Below the pieces are notes generated by a model. That model did no database searches and was not told the DNA's origin. It saw only the letters and a program-made list of their open reading frames with translations. A stretch of 64,000 nt of DNA from Ferruginibacter sp. (GTDB lineage: Bacteria; Bacteroidota; Bacteroidia; Chitinophagales; Chitinophagaceae). Below, in pieces: positions 35,411 to 44,216 of the stretch. The stretch covers positions 1-64,000 of the forward strand of contig JACMLJ010000005.1 in the NCBI GenBank assembly GCA_014379625.1, read 5' to 3'. Position numbers and translations under genes: made by a program. Position 1 is the first letter of the stretch, and each line of letters begins with the position of its first letter.

Positions 35411-36100
35411 TTAGAGTGGTATAGAACCCCCAAAAAATTCTTTCAAATAAAATGGTTCACTATATGCAAGATCAGCAAAATCAGATAGCTCATATTTTTT
35501 ATGGGATAATTTGCTCATTGCCAATGGATTGTTCAAAACAGTTAAAAATATACCGTTTTGGTGGTTGCAGTTGGGTTCCCATTTTTTTGCGCCGTTTCCA
35601 AAAAAAAGAACAGTATATTTTAACAACGTGTTGGCAAAACTACTTTTTTCCAATATCATGGCACATGGCTCAAGAACAATTTCCAGATTTGAATTATACA
35701 ATGCGGTATATATTTCCATTCGCCTCGCATCAATCATTGGGCAAAACAGGTGAGGGGAGACTATATTTTCATTACCGGCCTTCAATATTGCGGCAAAAGC
35801 TAATATTTCCAATGTACTAAGGGTGATGAGGGGTTTGTTTAAAGCATAACATAGTCCCTTTGCACTGGCCATACCCACACGTAATCCCGTATAAGACCCC
35901 GGTCCGGCAGATATCGCAATGGCGTCCAGTTTCCTTATGGAGATGGAGGTGTTCTTAAGCAGGGTATGTATAGCAGGCTGCAAAAATGCTCCATGGTCTT
36001 TTAGGTCGTTATTAGATAATTCCAGTAATACTTCGCCATCTTTTGCAAGGCTCACGTATGCAGTATCAGCCGCCGTATCTATGTTTAAGATAATGCTCAT
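35411..36100 (-). CDS. tsaB: tRNA threonylcarbamoyladenosine biosynthesis protein TsaB
   Basis: 229 residues. The ASKHA fold opens with ILNIDTAADTAYVSLAKDGE and continues with DHGAFLQPAIHTLL, IAISAGPGSYTGLRVGMASAKGLCYAL and FCPMIDARRMEIYTALY, all TsaB hallmarks. TsaB is the scaffold partner of TsaD in forming t6A37 on ANN-decoding tRNAs. The ATG overlaps the stop codon of the preceding 3HCDH-like gene by 4 bases, so the two are translationally coupled. TsaD and TsaE are not in the window. Confidence 0.95.
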   Translation of the reverse strand: MSIILNIDTAADTAYVSLAKDGEVLLELSNNDLKDHGAFLQPAIHTLLKNTSISIRKLDAIAISAGPGSYTGLRVGMASAKGLCYALNKPLITLSTLEILAFAAILKAGNENIVSPHLFCPMIDARRMEIYTALYNSNLEIVLEPCAMILEKSSFANTLLKYTVLFFGNGAKKWEPNCNHQNGIFLTVLNNPLAMSKLSHKKYELSDFADLAYSEPFYLKEFFGGSIPL

Positions 36101-36696
36101 GTTATTGCTGAGTTTAATAATGCCGCGGGTAAATATCTTTTATCGTGCAAGGATAGTTTTTGCAAAAGAGTAAAAATCTTTGGTGCCCCAATGGTAGCCG
36201 CCCATTCAAACGGGCCATACGGGTAATTTGTGCCCAACTTCATAGCCGTATCAATTTCATCGCGGGTACTTATATTATCTTCGAGTGCAAAATAGGCTTC
36301 GTTAATGATCATGGCAATTATCCGGGCTGAAACAAAACCCAGCTCATCCGGTACCGCTATTATTTGTTTTCCCAGGGCTGCAAAAACCTGCAGCACGGAT
36401 TCATTTATTGATCCACAGATCTCCCAGGTGCTCCTGCTTAAAAAACTATTCCATCCATTGATGCGGACTACGTTAGCGGGTGCATGTAGTTCTTTTAAAG
36501 TAAAACATACCGCATTTATAAGAACCGGTTTGGATATTATTTCAATAGCATATTTTTGTTCGTCCTGTAAAAAAAGGTACGCTGCAACATCTGCGGGAAT
36601 ATTTCCAAACGAATCCATCCTGGATAATTCGGCAACGCCTGTCCCCGTATTGATTTCTTTCCATTGGTCATCATTTGCCAAAACAGCAATTCTCAT
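36097..36696 (-). CDS. 3-hydroxyacyl-CoA dehydrogenase-like protein with degenerate NAD domain
   Basis: 199 residues. The C-terminal half (about 95-195) matches the 3HCDH C-terminal helical domain: VPDELGFVSARIIAMIINEA, then DEIDTAMKLGTNYPYGPFEW. The N-terminal 90 residues keep the size of a small Rossmann-like lobe but lack a GxGxxG motif. It may therefore not bind NAD and may not be an active dehydrogenase. The open frame runs to 36795, overlapping ridA on the other strand; the ATG at 36696 (MRIAVLAND) removes that overlap. It is coupled to tsaB by a 4-base overlap. Confidence 0.82.
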   Translation of the reverse strand: MRIAVLANDDQWKEINTGTGVAELSRMDSFGNIPADVAAYLFLQDEQKYAIEIISKPVLINAVCFTLKELHAPANVVRINGWNSFLSRSTWEICGSINESVLQVFAALGKQIIAVPDELGFVSARIIAMIINEAYFALEDNISTRDEIDTAMKLGTNYPYGPFEWAATIGAPKIFTLLQKLSLHDKRYLPAALLNSAIT

Positions 36697-36733
36697 CTGG
36701 TTTTTTTTACAAAAATAGGTGGTTGATAAAAGA

Positions 36734-36741
36734 TATATTTG
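36734..36741 (+). promoter_or_regulatory. -7 box of ridA
   Basis: TATATTTG matches TAnnTTTG, ending 24 bases before the ridA ATG. No well-spaced TTG at -33 is seen. Confidence 0.42.
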
Positions 36742-36765
36742 TAATTCCTTAAAAAGTCGATTTAA

Positions 36766-37146
36766 ATGAATAAACAAGTCATCCATACCATTCATGCCCC
36801 TGAACCCATCGGGCCTTACAGCCAGGCCGTTAAAACAGGTAATTTCTTATTTGTTTCTGGCCAGGTGGCCCTGAAACCCGGTACCACCGAACTCGCAAAT
36901 GCAGATATTATTGAAGAAACGCAACAGGTAATGCAAAACCTTAAATCAATTTTGGCGGAGGCGGGAATGGATTTCAGTAATGTGGTTAAAACGACTATTT
37001 TTTTAAGTGATATGGACTTGTTTGGACAGGTGAATGCGATTTATGCTGAATATTTCGACAATGGTTTTCCGGCACGCGAAACGGTTGCTGTAAAAGGCCT
37101 GCCAAAAAATGCAAATGTGGAAATAAGCGTTGTTGCCGCCGGATAG
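36766..37146 (+). CDS. ridA: RidA family reactive intermediate/imine deaminase
   Basis: 126 residues covering the full YjgF/YER057c/UK114 fold: HAPEPIGPYSQAVKTGNFLF at the N-terminus, SGQVALKPGT, FSNVVKTTIFLSDMDLF, and the end motif FPARETVAVKGLPKNANVEI with the conserved Arg that binds the imine carboxylate. It hydrolyses 2-aminoacrylate-type enamines released by PLP enzymes. It is divergent from the 3HCDH-tsaB pair. Confidence 0.95.
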   Translation: MNKQVIHTIHAPEPIGPYSQAVKTGNFLFVSGQVALKPGTTELANADIIEETQQVMQNLKSILAEAGMDFSNVVKTTIFLSDMDLFGQVNAIYAEYFDNGFPARETVAVKGLPKNANVEISVVAAG

Positions 37147-37309
37147 CTTGTTGAATTGATAACTGATGAATATTCGAATTGCTGCTGCTTTCAGTTGGCC
37201 CGTCCTTCAAATTTTTTGGATTACATTACCTGATCTTTATTACTATTTATTAACTGATTAATGTTCCTTATAAAAGGCATTATCAATTATCCCGTTATCA
37301 ATTAATAAT

Positions 37310-38245
37310 ATGAACGACCAAAAACCATTGGTGATAATCACGGCTAATGCCCACGATATTCTGATCTCCACTTTGCAGCAAAAGGGATTTGAAGTGATTT
37401 ACCAGCCACAGGTAACCTATGAAAAGTTAATGGACCTGGTTCCAAATGCCCACGGACTGATAGTGACAACAAGGATAAAAATCGATAAACAAATCATAGA
37501 CAAGGCCGGCAGGTTAAAATGGATTGGTCGACTTGGTAGCGGAATGGAACTGATAGATGTTGCCTACGCCGGCAGTAAAGGCATTCAATGTGAAAGCAGC
37601 CCCGAAGGTAACCGCAATGCAGTGGGTGAACATACCCTTGGACTGGTGCTGAATTTGATGAATAATATCAGCTATAGTTTTGAAGAGGTAAAGCAGGGAA
37701 AATGGAACAGGGATGCCAACCGTGGAACAGAATTGAGCGGTAAAACGGTGGGTATTATCGGTTTTGGAAATACCGGCAGTGCTTTTGCAAAGTTGCTTGC
37801 TGCTTTTGGCGTAACCGTGCTGGCTTACGATAAATATAAATTTGGTTTTGCAAATGGATATATCAGGGAAGCGGCTTTTGAGCAGGTATGCCGTTATGCG
37901 GATGTTATAAGTTTTCATGTTCCTTTAACGGATGAAACAAGGCATATGGCAGATGAAACATTTTTTAATGCGCTTGCCAGAAAACCGGTTTTTATTAATG
38001 CCTGCAGGGGAGGGGTAACGGATACTGCGGCATTAATTAATGCACTCAAACAAGATAAGATTGCAGGCGCCGGTTTAGATGTTCTTGAAAATGAAAGGCT
38101 GACTGCATTAAGCGAGTTGCAGCAGGACCAACTCAATTATTTAACCGGGCATCCCAGGGTGGTAATTACACCCCATATTGCAGGCTACAGCCTCGAAGCT
38201 TTTTATAAAATGAGTACGGTAATCCTTGAAAAGCTGGCAATTTAA
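37310..38245 (+). CDS. D-2-hydroxyacid dehydrogenase (NAD-binding)
   Basis: 311 residues. The substrate domain is followed by a Rossmann domain with [20 protein letters not shown] (GxGxxG, about 146-165). The catalytic residues sit in [13 protein letters not shown] (Arg), [11 protein letters not shown] (Glu) and ITPHIAGYS (His). The architecture is that of phosphoglycerate dehydrogenase-like enzymes without a C-terminal ACT domain. The substrate is not evident: SerA, hydroxypyruvate and glyoxylate reductases share this layout. A terminator-like hairpin starts 26 bases after the stop. Confidence 0.9.
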   Translation: MNDQKPLVIITANAHDILISTLQQKGFEVIYQPQVTYEKLMDLVPNAHGLIVTTRIKIDKQIIDKAGRLKWIGRLGSGMELIDVAYAGSKGIQCESSPEGNRNAVGEHTLGLVLNLMNNISYSFEEVKQGKWNRDANRGTELSGKTVGIIGFGNTGSAFAKLLAAFGVTVLAYDKYKFGFANGYIREAAFEQVCRYADVISFHVPLTDETRHMADETFFNALARKPVFINACRGGVTDTAALINALKQDKIAGAGLDVLENERLTALSELQQDQLNYLTGHPRVVITPHIAGYSLEAFYKMSTVILEKLAI

Positions 38246-38254
38246 TTTTTTTAT

Positions 38255-38262
38255 TATATTTG
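38255..38262 (+). promoter_or_regulatory. Putative -7 box of greA
   Basis: TATATTTG matches TAnnTTTG. It lies upstream of the hairpin at 38272-38301, so transcription would begin at or just before the hairpin. The nearest TTG (38226-38228) is 26 bases away, a little beyond the usual spacing. Confidence 0.45.
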
Positions 38263-38271
38263 CGATATATG

Positions 38272-38312
38272 CAACGCCTTAGGCACATTCCTAAGGCGTT
38301 GTATTTTTTTTC
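38272..38312 (+). terminator. Terminator-like hairpin in the greA leader
   Basis: Perfect 11-bp arms caacgccttag (38272-38282) and ctaaggcgttg (38291-38301), an 8-base loop, then a T-rich run. It may end the 2-hydroxyacid dehydrogenase transcript, but a -7 box lies between that gene and the hairpin, so it could also act as an attenuator at the 5' end of the greA mRNA. Confidence 0.82.
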
Positions 38313-38335
38313 TCTTTACTATAAATAGAAATGTT

Positions 38336-38809
38336 ATGAGCGAAACGAATTATGTAAAAAAAGAAACATTTGAGCTGATGAGGGTTGAATTGCACCAAAT
38401 GAAAAGCGTAGAGCGCCCGGCAGCAAGCAGGGCGATTGCCGAAGCCCGTGAAAAAGGGGATTTAAAGGAAAATGCCGAATATGACGCAGCTAAAGAAGCC
38501 CAGGGGATGCTGGAAGCAAAAATTAAATACCTGGAAGGTATCATCGCCACTGCGCGTATCCTGGACGAAAATAATATTGATACCACAAAAGTTTCTATCT
38601 TAACGAAGGTAACCGTTACAAATATGGGTACAAAAAAGAAGTCCACTTACCAGATCGTTTCCGAAAAAGAAGCCGATCTGAAGTTGGGTAAAATATCGGT
38701 AACCTCCCCCATCGGCAAAGGACTTTTAGGCAAAATAATTGGCGATGTTACAGAAGTACAGGTACCTGCCGGGGTGCTGAAGTTTAAGGTTGAAAACATA
38801 ACTTTATAA
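38336..38809 (+). CDS. greA: Transcription elongation factor GreA
   Basis: 157 residues. The N-terminal coiled coil carries the acidic tip AIAEAREKGDLKENAEYDAA (about 33-52), which enters the RNA polymerase secondary channel to stimulate cleavage of backtracked RNA. The C-terminal FKBP-like domain ends in SPIGKGLLGKIIGDVTEVQV. It begins 35 bases after a terminator-like hairpin and is followed by its own terminator. Confidence 0.96.
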   Translation: MSETNYVKKETFELMRVELHQMKSVERPAASRAIAEAREKGDLKENAEYDAAKEAQGMLEAKIKYLEGIIATARILDENNIDTTKVSILTKVTVTNMGTKKKSTYQIVSEKEADLKLGKISVTSPIGKGLLGKIIGDVTEVQVPAGVLKFKVENITL

Positions 38810-38831
38810 TTGCTGTCCCAAAAAAATTTTG

Positions 38832-38866
38832 ACCCGTCCGCAGGTTAACGGCCGGGTTTTTTATTT
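38832..38866 (+). terminator. Intrinsic terminator of greA
   Basis: Arms acccgtccg (38832-38840) and cggccgggt (38849-38857) pair at 8 of 9 positions around an 8-base loop, followed by tttttattt. Confidence 0.72.
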
Positions 38867-38892
38867 CGTATTTTACAACAAATAATTAAATC

Positions 38893-39291
38893 ATGACGAT
38901 CTTTTCCAAAATAATTGCCGGTGAGGTTGCTGCGTACAAAATCAGGGAGAATGACAATTTTTTTGCCTTCCTTGATATTTTTCCGATGGTAAAGGGGCAT
39001 GTATTGGTGGTGCCAAAAATAGAGACGGATAAATTTTTTGATCTGCCTGATAATTATTTAGCGGAAATTCTGCTGTTCGCAAAGCCGATTGCCCATGCAA
39101 TAGAGCAATCATTTAATTGTAACCGGTGTGGAATTACAGTAATGGGACTCGAAATACCACATGCTCACTTACACCTTGTGCCCATCAATTCAGCTGAAGA
39201 TGTAAACTTTACCAACAGTAAATTAAAATTGTCTGCCGATGAATTAAAAGAAATTCAGCAAAAGTTAGTGAAAGCGCTTGATGAAAGTTGA
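38893..39291 (+). CDS. HIT family nucleotide-binding hydrolase
   Basis: 132 residues with IFSKIIAGEVAAYKI at the start, FLDIFPMVKGHVLVVPK, and the histidine triad in GLEIPHAHLHLVPI (about 94-107). Proteins of this HINT-like branch hydrolyse adenosine phosphoramidates or similar nucleotides; the exact substrate is unknown. It is a single gene downstream of the greA terminator. Confidence 0.93.
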   Translation: MTIFSKIIAGEVAAYKIRENDNFFAFLDIFPMVKGHVLVVPKIETDKFFDLPDNYLAEILLFAKPIAHAIEQSFNCNRCGITVMGLEIPHAHLHLVPINSAEDVNFTNSKLKLSADELKEIQQKLVKALDES

Positions 39292-39319
39292 AGCTTGACA
39301 ATTGTGCAATATTAGCAAA

Positions 39320-39883
39320 TTACTTTTTCAATCTTCCCGGGTTCTTTTTTAAAAAATCATCCCAGCCGTTTACTTTAGTGCCGGATTGGCCAGCAACTGA
39401 ATTTTCCTGGAAATAATGGCAAACTGCTACTGCCAGGGCATCTGAAGCATCAAAAGATTTTGGCTCTTCTTTGAAATTTAATAAACGTTGCAGCATTTTT
39501 AGTACCTGTTCCTTACTGGCATTACCATTGCCGGTAACGGATTGTTTGATTTTTTTTGGCGAGTATTCTGTTACATCCAGTCCATGCCTCATTGCTGCTG
39601 CAATAGCTACGCCCTGGGCCCGGCCAAGCTTTAGCATACTTTGTACATTTTTGCCAAAAAAAGGCGCTTCAATCGCAAATACGTCTGGTTTGTATTTAAT
39701 GATCAGGCCGCTAACTGTATTGTAAATCAGCTGTAGTTTCCTGTAGGGGTCTTCTACTTTCCCTGGTTTCAAAATATCCATTTCCAGCAATTGAATAGTG
39801 CTTCCACTTATTTCTACAAGGCCGTATCCCATAACAACGGTGCCCGGATCAATTCCTAAAATTATTTTTGATTTCTTCTGCAA
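39320..39883 (-). CDS. ruvC: Crossover junction endodeoxyribonuclease RuvC
   Basis: A 187-residue Holliday-junction resolvase. The acidic catalytic residues lie in ILGIDPGTVVMGYG (Asp), VFAIEAPFFGKNVQSMLKLG (Glu) and FDASDALAVAVCHY (two Asp). YSPKKIKQSVTGNGNASKEQ is the conserved DNA-binding segment. It converges on the HIT gene; ruvA and ruvB are not in the window. Confidence 0.96.
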   Translation of the reverse strand: MQKKSKIILGIDPGTVVMGYGLVEISGSTIQLLEMDILKPGKVEDPYRKLQLIYNTVSGLIIKYKPDVFAIEAPFFGKNVQSMLKLGRAQGVAIAAAMRHGLDVTEYSPKKIKQSVTGNGNASKEQVLKMLQRLLNFKEEPKSFDASDALAVAVCHYFQENSVAGQSGTKVNGWDDFLKKNPGRLKK

Positions 39884-39973
39884 TGGGTCACTTATTTGTT
39901 GATTGATGGCTTAACCGGGTATTTAAATTATACCTGTATTTAAACCATCTTTGAAGCATTTCACAATACCGGT

Positions 39974-39981
39974 TACCTTTG
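39974..39981 (+). promoter_or_regulatory. -7 box upstream of the flippase-like gene
   Basis: TACCTTTG matches TAnnTTTG in the divergent gap between ruvC and the flippase-like gene, 65-104 bases before the candidate starts. Confidence 0.35.
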
Positions 39982-40084
39982 TGTTGCCTGGTGCATGCGC
40001 ATACATCCTGGCGGCAAATGTAACGAAACATAATCTCCCTTTTATTTGTTTAGGCGGCAGGGGGAGAAAGTAAACAAAATCCGT

Positions 40085-41065
40085 TTGAATAAAAGTATTA
40101 AAATAACTATCAACTATTTTTTTGGCCCCTTGTTATTCCTGGTACTGTCGTGGAGCCTGTACAGGCAAATAAGTAATCAGCCTGATCTGCCTCAAAGATG
40201 GGCCCAAATCAGCATTGGCTGGAAAAACTGGAAATTTTGGCTCGTAATAATACTGATGTTTGTTAATTGGGGCATCGAAACAAAAAAGTGGCAGATTTTG
40301 GTCCACCATGTTCAACAGTTTTCTTTCATCCGGGCCTTTAAATCAGTATTGTCGGGCTGTAGTGTTACGATGCTGACCCCTAACCGTATCGGCGAATATG
40401 GTGGCAGGATACTATATGTGGAAGAGGAAAACAGGATAAAGGCAATTTCCTTAAGTTTGGTTGGAAGTATCAGCCAGTTGCTCGTTACGATGGTGATGGG
40501 CTGTACCGGATTGTTATATTTAAGGTATCTTTCACATAGCAATGGTGGTGCGCTGGCAGTTTTACCGGAATTTTGGGGAGATGTATTAATATACCTGAGT
40601 ATTGGGATAACCATTATGCTGCTGTTATTTTATTTGCGGTTAGGCTGGTTAGTCAGAACTATGGAAAGACTGCCTACATTGCAGAAAATTGTAAACCATA
40701 TCAGGGTATTGGATCAATTCAACAACAGGCGGCTGGTTGAGATTTTATTATTATCCTTTATACGTTACCTCGTATTCGTTTTTCAATATGTGCTGATGCT
40801 GCAGGTAATGCAAATTGAAATTGCGGTGTGGTTGAGCTTTTGGCTGATGACAGCTTTTTACTTAGTGATGGCAGTTGCCCCATCCATTGGTTTTATAGAA
40901 TTACCGGTAAGGGTAAGCGCAAGCTGGGTAATTTTTAAATTGTATACCAGTAATGAACTGGGGGTGGGAACAGCTTCATTGGGCATCTGGTTGATCAACC
41001 TTGTGATACCCGCCGTAATTGGTAGTTTGTTGATTTTAAGTATTAAAATTGTAAAAGAAAAATGA
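40085..41065 (+). CDS. Flippase-like (LPG synthase TM / YbhN type) membrane protein
   Basis: About 326 residues with roughly eight membrane helices, for example YFFGPLLFLVLSWSLY at the N-terminus and LVIILMFVNWGIETKKW. The motif TMLTPNRIGEYGGRILYV (about 95-112) resembles the conserved core of lysylphosphatidylglycerol synthetase membrane domains and YbhN-like proteins. The substrate is unknown. The frame is open from a TTG at 40046; the TTG at 40085 gives MNKSIKITINYF, which I prefer, but both are uncertain. The stop overlaps the ATG of the next gene (DUF3108) by 4 bases, so the pair is coupled. Confidence 0.82.
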   Translation: MNKSIKITINYFFGPLLFLVLSWSLYRQISNQPDLPQRWAQISIGWKNWKFWLVIILMFVNWGIETKKWQILVHHVQQFSFIRAFKSVLSGCSVTMLTPNRIGEYGGRILYVEEENRIKAISLSLVGSISQLLVTMVMGCTGLLYLRYLSHSNGGALAVLPEFWGDVLIYLSIGITIMLLLFYLRLGWLVRTMERLPTLQKIVNHIRVLDQFNNRRLVEILLLSFIRYLVFVFQYVLMLQVMQIEIAVWLSFWLMTAFYLVMAVAPSIGFIELPVRVSASWVIFKLYTSNELGVGTASLGIWLINLVIPAVIGSLLILSIKIVKEK

Positions 41066-41865
41066 ATATTATTGTTAAGGCAGGTATTTTACTGGCAGTA
41101 CTTTCGGGATATAGCCAGGCACAGGAACCAAAGGATACTTTTTGCGGGATAAAAAATACTGCTTTTGTGGCGGGAGAAGTTATTACTATGAAAGTTTTTT
41201 ATAATTCGCTGGGCGTGTATATTGGTGCCGGCGAAGCTACATTTACTTCCAGCCTGGAAAGATTTAATGGCAAGTCTGTTTACCATTGTGTCGGGGAAGG
41301 AAAATCCTACTCATTTTTTGATAATTTTTTTAAAGTGAGGGATCGTTACGAAACTTATATTGATACTTCCAGCATGTTACCTGTAAAATTCATCCGGAAT
41401 GTAGATGAAGGCGGTTACAAAATTTATAATAATGTAACGTTTAACCATAGTGCGGGCACTGCAATTACTACCAAGGGGGTTTTTAAAACAACGAGTTGCA
41501 TACAGGATGTAATAAGCGCTATCTATTATGCCCGCAATATAAATTTTGATAAATACAAGCCCGGCGATAAAATACCTTTTGATATGTTCCTCGATGACGA
41601 AGTCTATCACCTTTATATACGGTATATCGGCAAAGAAAATGTAAAAACCCGTTACGGAAAGTTCAGGGCAATTAAGTTTAAGCCTTTACTAATCAAGGGA
41701 ACTATGTTTGACGGTGGAGAAAAAATGACGGCCTGGGTGAGCGATGATCCCAATCACCTGATACTTCGGGTGGAAAGCCCGATTGCTGTGGGTAGCGTTA
41801 AAGTAGATATGTATGGATATAAAAACCTGCGGTATCCGTTAACTTCCCTGGTAGGGTTAAGATAG
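41062..41865 (+). CDS. DUF3108 domain-containing secreted protein
   Basis: 267 residues with a signal peptide (NIIVKAGILLAVLSGYSQA). The mature part has LGVYIGAGEATFTS, YETYIDTSSMLPVKFIRNVD and GEKMTAWVSDDPNHLILRVE, the DUF3108 pattern, a beta-rich periplasmic fold related to lipoprotein-carrier-like barrels. It is coupled by a 4-base overlap to the flippase-like gene, suggesting both serve one envelope process, possibly lipid or glycan transport (inference). Confidence 0.88.
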   Translation: MNIIVKAGILLAVLSGYSQAQEPKDTFCGIKNTAFVAGEVITMKVFYNSLGVYIGAGEATFTSSLERFNGKSVYHCVGEGKSYSFFDNFFKVRDRYETYIDTSSMLPVKFIRNVDEGGYKIYNNVTFNHSAGTAITTKGVFKTTSCIQDVISAIYYARNINFDKYKPGDKIPFDMFLDDEVYHLYIRYIGKENVKTRYGKFRAIKFKPLLIKGTMFDGGEKMTAWVSDDPNHLILRVESPIAVGSVKVDMYGYKNLRYPLTSLVGLR

Positions 41866-42130
41866 CCCTGTTGGGTTCTGCTCCATTTTACAGGATATTT
41901 TTTTAATTAGCTTCATTAAGGTGCTTGAATCTGTGATTTCCAAATTCACGTTCCTGTTATCCCTCCTGTGAAGAGGGTATCCACAAGGCGCCCGGCCTGA
42001 ACCTCCCCAGCCGGCAGTTACCGGATGTGAAACACGCCCATTTGAATTTGTATTCAGGTGTGATTTTGTTCGTATACATTTTTGATCTTATCTTTCCTTC
42101 ATTTACTACAACAATAAAACTTTTTGAAAG

Positions 42131-43267
42131 ATGAAAATTTCATATGTAACAAACTATGACGCGATGGATATTCATAATTGGTCTGGTTTAGGTTATTCAA
42201 TTGCAAAGATGTTGGAAAATCAGCATGCAGAGATTGATTACGTAGGAAATTTAGAACTGCAAACTAATATTGTACTCAGGTTAAAACAAAGAATATATAA
42301 AAGGTTAACAGGACAATGCTTTGAGCTTGAGCGAGAGCCTTTTGTTGCCGGGAGTTTTGCCCGGCAAATTCAATTAAAGCTGAAAACGGATACAGATATT
42401 ATATTTTCTCCGGCTTCCACCCCTATTTCATTATTGAAAACCAACAAACCAAAAGTATTTTATACCGATGCAACATTTGCTGGTATGCTCGGGTTTTATG
42501 ATGCTTTTTCTAATTTAACGAAGGAGTCCATCAGGCATGGAAATTATTTAGAGCAAAAAGCTTTGGATTCCGTTGCACTGGCAATATACTCTTCAGACTG
42601 GGCGGCTAAATCAGCAATGGACGATTACCATATAAATCCAGCCAAAATAAAAGTTGTTCCCTTCGGTGCAAATGTCCAAAATAACCTGCAGTATGACGAC
42701 ATTAAAAACATAATTCAAAATAGAAAAAAGGAAGTGTGTAACCTTTTATTTATAGGAGTAGAATGGAAACGAAAAGGAGGTGACATAGCTATTAAAATTA
42801 CAGAGCGATTAAATGAATTGGGTATAAAAACCCAACTTCATATGGTAGGTGCTAAAAAAATTCCGATTGAAACCTTACCCGGGTTCGTTATTGACCATGG
42901 ATTTGTCAGCAAAGCTACAGAAGAAGGGCGGAATCGAATTAATGACTTACTGGCTACCAGTCATTTTTTATTATTGCCAACACGGGCAGACTGTACCCCT
43001 GTTGTTTATTCTGAAGCAAATTCCTTTGGCCTCCCTTGTATTTCTACAAATGTTGGTGGTATTTCCACAATCATAAGAGATAATGTTAATGGTAAAACAT
43101 TTGATTTGGATACCGATGTTAACGAATGGTGCAATTTTATAATAGATTATTTTACTGATGCTAAAAAGTATAATGATTTATGTCTCTCTTCCTTCAGTGA
43201 ATACCAAAACAGGTTAAATTGGAATGTTGCAGGGATTGAAATAATGAAATTATTAAAGGAGATTTAA
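42131..43267 (+). CDS. Glycosyltransferase family 4-type (GT-B) protein
   Basis: 378 residues. The C-terminal half has the GT4 signature: NLLFIGVEWKRKGGDIAIKI (about 198-217), then FLLLPTRADCTPVVYSEANS (about 278-297) with the E-x-x(7)-E-like nucleotide-sugar site, followed by GLPCISTNVGGISTIIRDNV. The N-terminal domain is less conserved. The donor and acceptor sugars cannot be told. The gene stands alone, with about 265 bases upstream and a convergent MBL gene downstream. Confidence 0.9.
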   Translation: MKISYVTNYDAMDIHNWSGLGYSIAKMLENQHAEIDYVGNLELQTNIVLRLKQRIYKRLTGQCFELEREPFVAGSFARQIQLKLKTDTDIIFSPASTPISLLKTNKPKVFYTDATFAGMLGFYDAFSNLTKESIRHGNYLEQKALDSVALAIYSSDWAAKSAMDDYHINPAKIKVVPFGANVQNNLQYDDIKNIIQNRKKEVCNLLFIGVEWKRKGGDIAIKITERLNELGIKTQLHMVGAKKIPIETLPGFVIDHGFVSKATEEGRNRINDLLATSHFLLLPTRADCTPVVYSEANSFGLPCISTNVGGISTIIRDNVNGKTFDLDTDVNEWCNFIIDYFTDAKKYNDLCLSSFSEYQNRLNWNVAGIEIMKLLKEI

Positions 43268-43326
43268 ACAGCATCAATGAAACACCATTCAGCATCGCCT
43301 TTCAAAGCTTCACTTTACAATTAGCA

Positions 43327-44208
43327 TTAAAGTAGTTCGCTTATTGTAAAAATTTCCTTAGCCCGAATACCTTTTTCCGTTGACTGTAAGGTACAGCATT
43401 CATTTACCGGGTCGTGTTCAAAAAATAAAATGCAATTGTTTTCCACCGCCCAGGATAAAAATATTTTTTTCTCTGTTAACGTGGTTAATGGAAACATATC
43501 ATAGGCCATCACATAAGGCAGGGGCAAATGTGCCAGGGATGGTAAAAGATCAGCAACATATACAATGGTTTTTTCTTTGAATTGTATTACCGGCAACATC
43601 ATTGCACCTGTGTGACCATCTACAAAAATAAAAGACAGACCGGGAATTATAGCCGAAGGTTGGGTAATTACAGTTGCGGCGTCACCGGCATTGGCCAATG
43701 TAGGCTCATCAACCATTTTCAACTGCCCGCTTTCTTTAATGGGTAAAATATTTTCTTTTAAAAAACTGGCTTTTTCGCGGTCATTTGGATGGGTGGCCCA
43801 TTGCCAGTGCCGTTCATTGCTCCAGTAAGTTGCATATTTGAATGCAGGCATTAAATTGTCGCCCACCCTGTGTATACTGCCACCGCAATGGTCAAAGTGA
43901 AGGTGCGTTAATACTACATCAGTAATATCGTCTCTTGAAAATCCATGTTGTGCAAGTGACTTATCCAATGTGTCATCGCCGTGTAAATAATAATGGCCAA
44001 AAAATCTTGCATCCTGTTTATCCCCCATTCCATTGTCGATCAAAATTAATTTATCAGCTTCTTCAATCAGCAGGCAACGCAGCGCCCAACTGCACATATT
44101 ATTTTCATCTGCAGCATTCAGCTTGTTCCACATAGTTTTGGGTACCACACCAAACATGGCGCCGCCATCCAGTTTAAAATAACCCGCGTTAATGGAGAAT
44201 AAATTCAT
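43327..44208 (-). CDS. MBL-fold metallo-hydrolase (lactonase-like)
   Basis: 293 residues. The zinc motif is VVLTHLHFDHCGGS (HxHxDH, about 98-111); other metal ligands are in VDGHTGAMMLPV (His) and VYVADLLPSLAHL (Asp). FKYATYWSNERHWQWATHP is typical of this group, which includes N-acyl homoserine lactonase-like enzymes, but the substrate is not predictable. Its start is 8 bases after the stop of the MFS transporter gene, so they are probably cotranscribed. Confidence 0.9.
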   Translation of the reverse strand: MNLFSINAGYFKLDGGAMFGVVPKTMWNKLNAADENNMCSWALRCLLIEEADKLILIDNGMGDKQDARFFGHYYLHGDDTLDKSLAQHGFSRDDITDVVLTHLHFDHCGGSIHRVGDNLMPAFKYATYWSNERHWQWATHPNDREKASFLKENILPIKESGQLKMVDEPTLANAGDAATVITQPSAIIPGLSFIFVDGHTGAMMLPVIQFKEKTIVYVADLLPSLAHLPLPYVMAYDMFPLTTLTEKKIFLSWAVENNCILFFEHDPVNECCTLQSTEKGIRAKEIFTISELL

Positions 44209-44216
44209 ATGTTAAG

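Noticed and set aside
42131..43267. Glycosyltransferase as part of a polysaccharide island
   Set aside because: No other sugar-nucleotide, polymerase or flippase genes of that kind adjoin it; it looks like a single gene.
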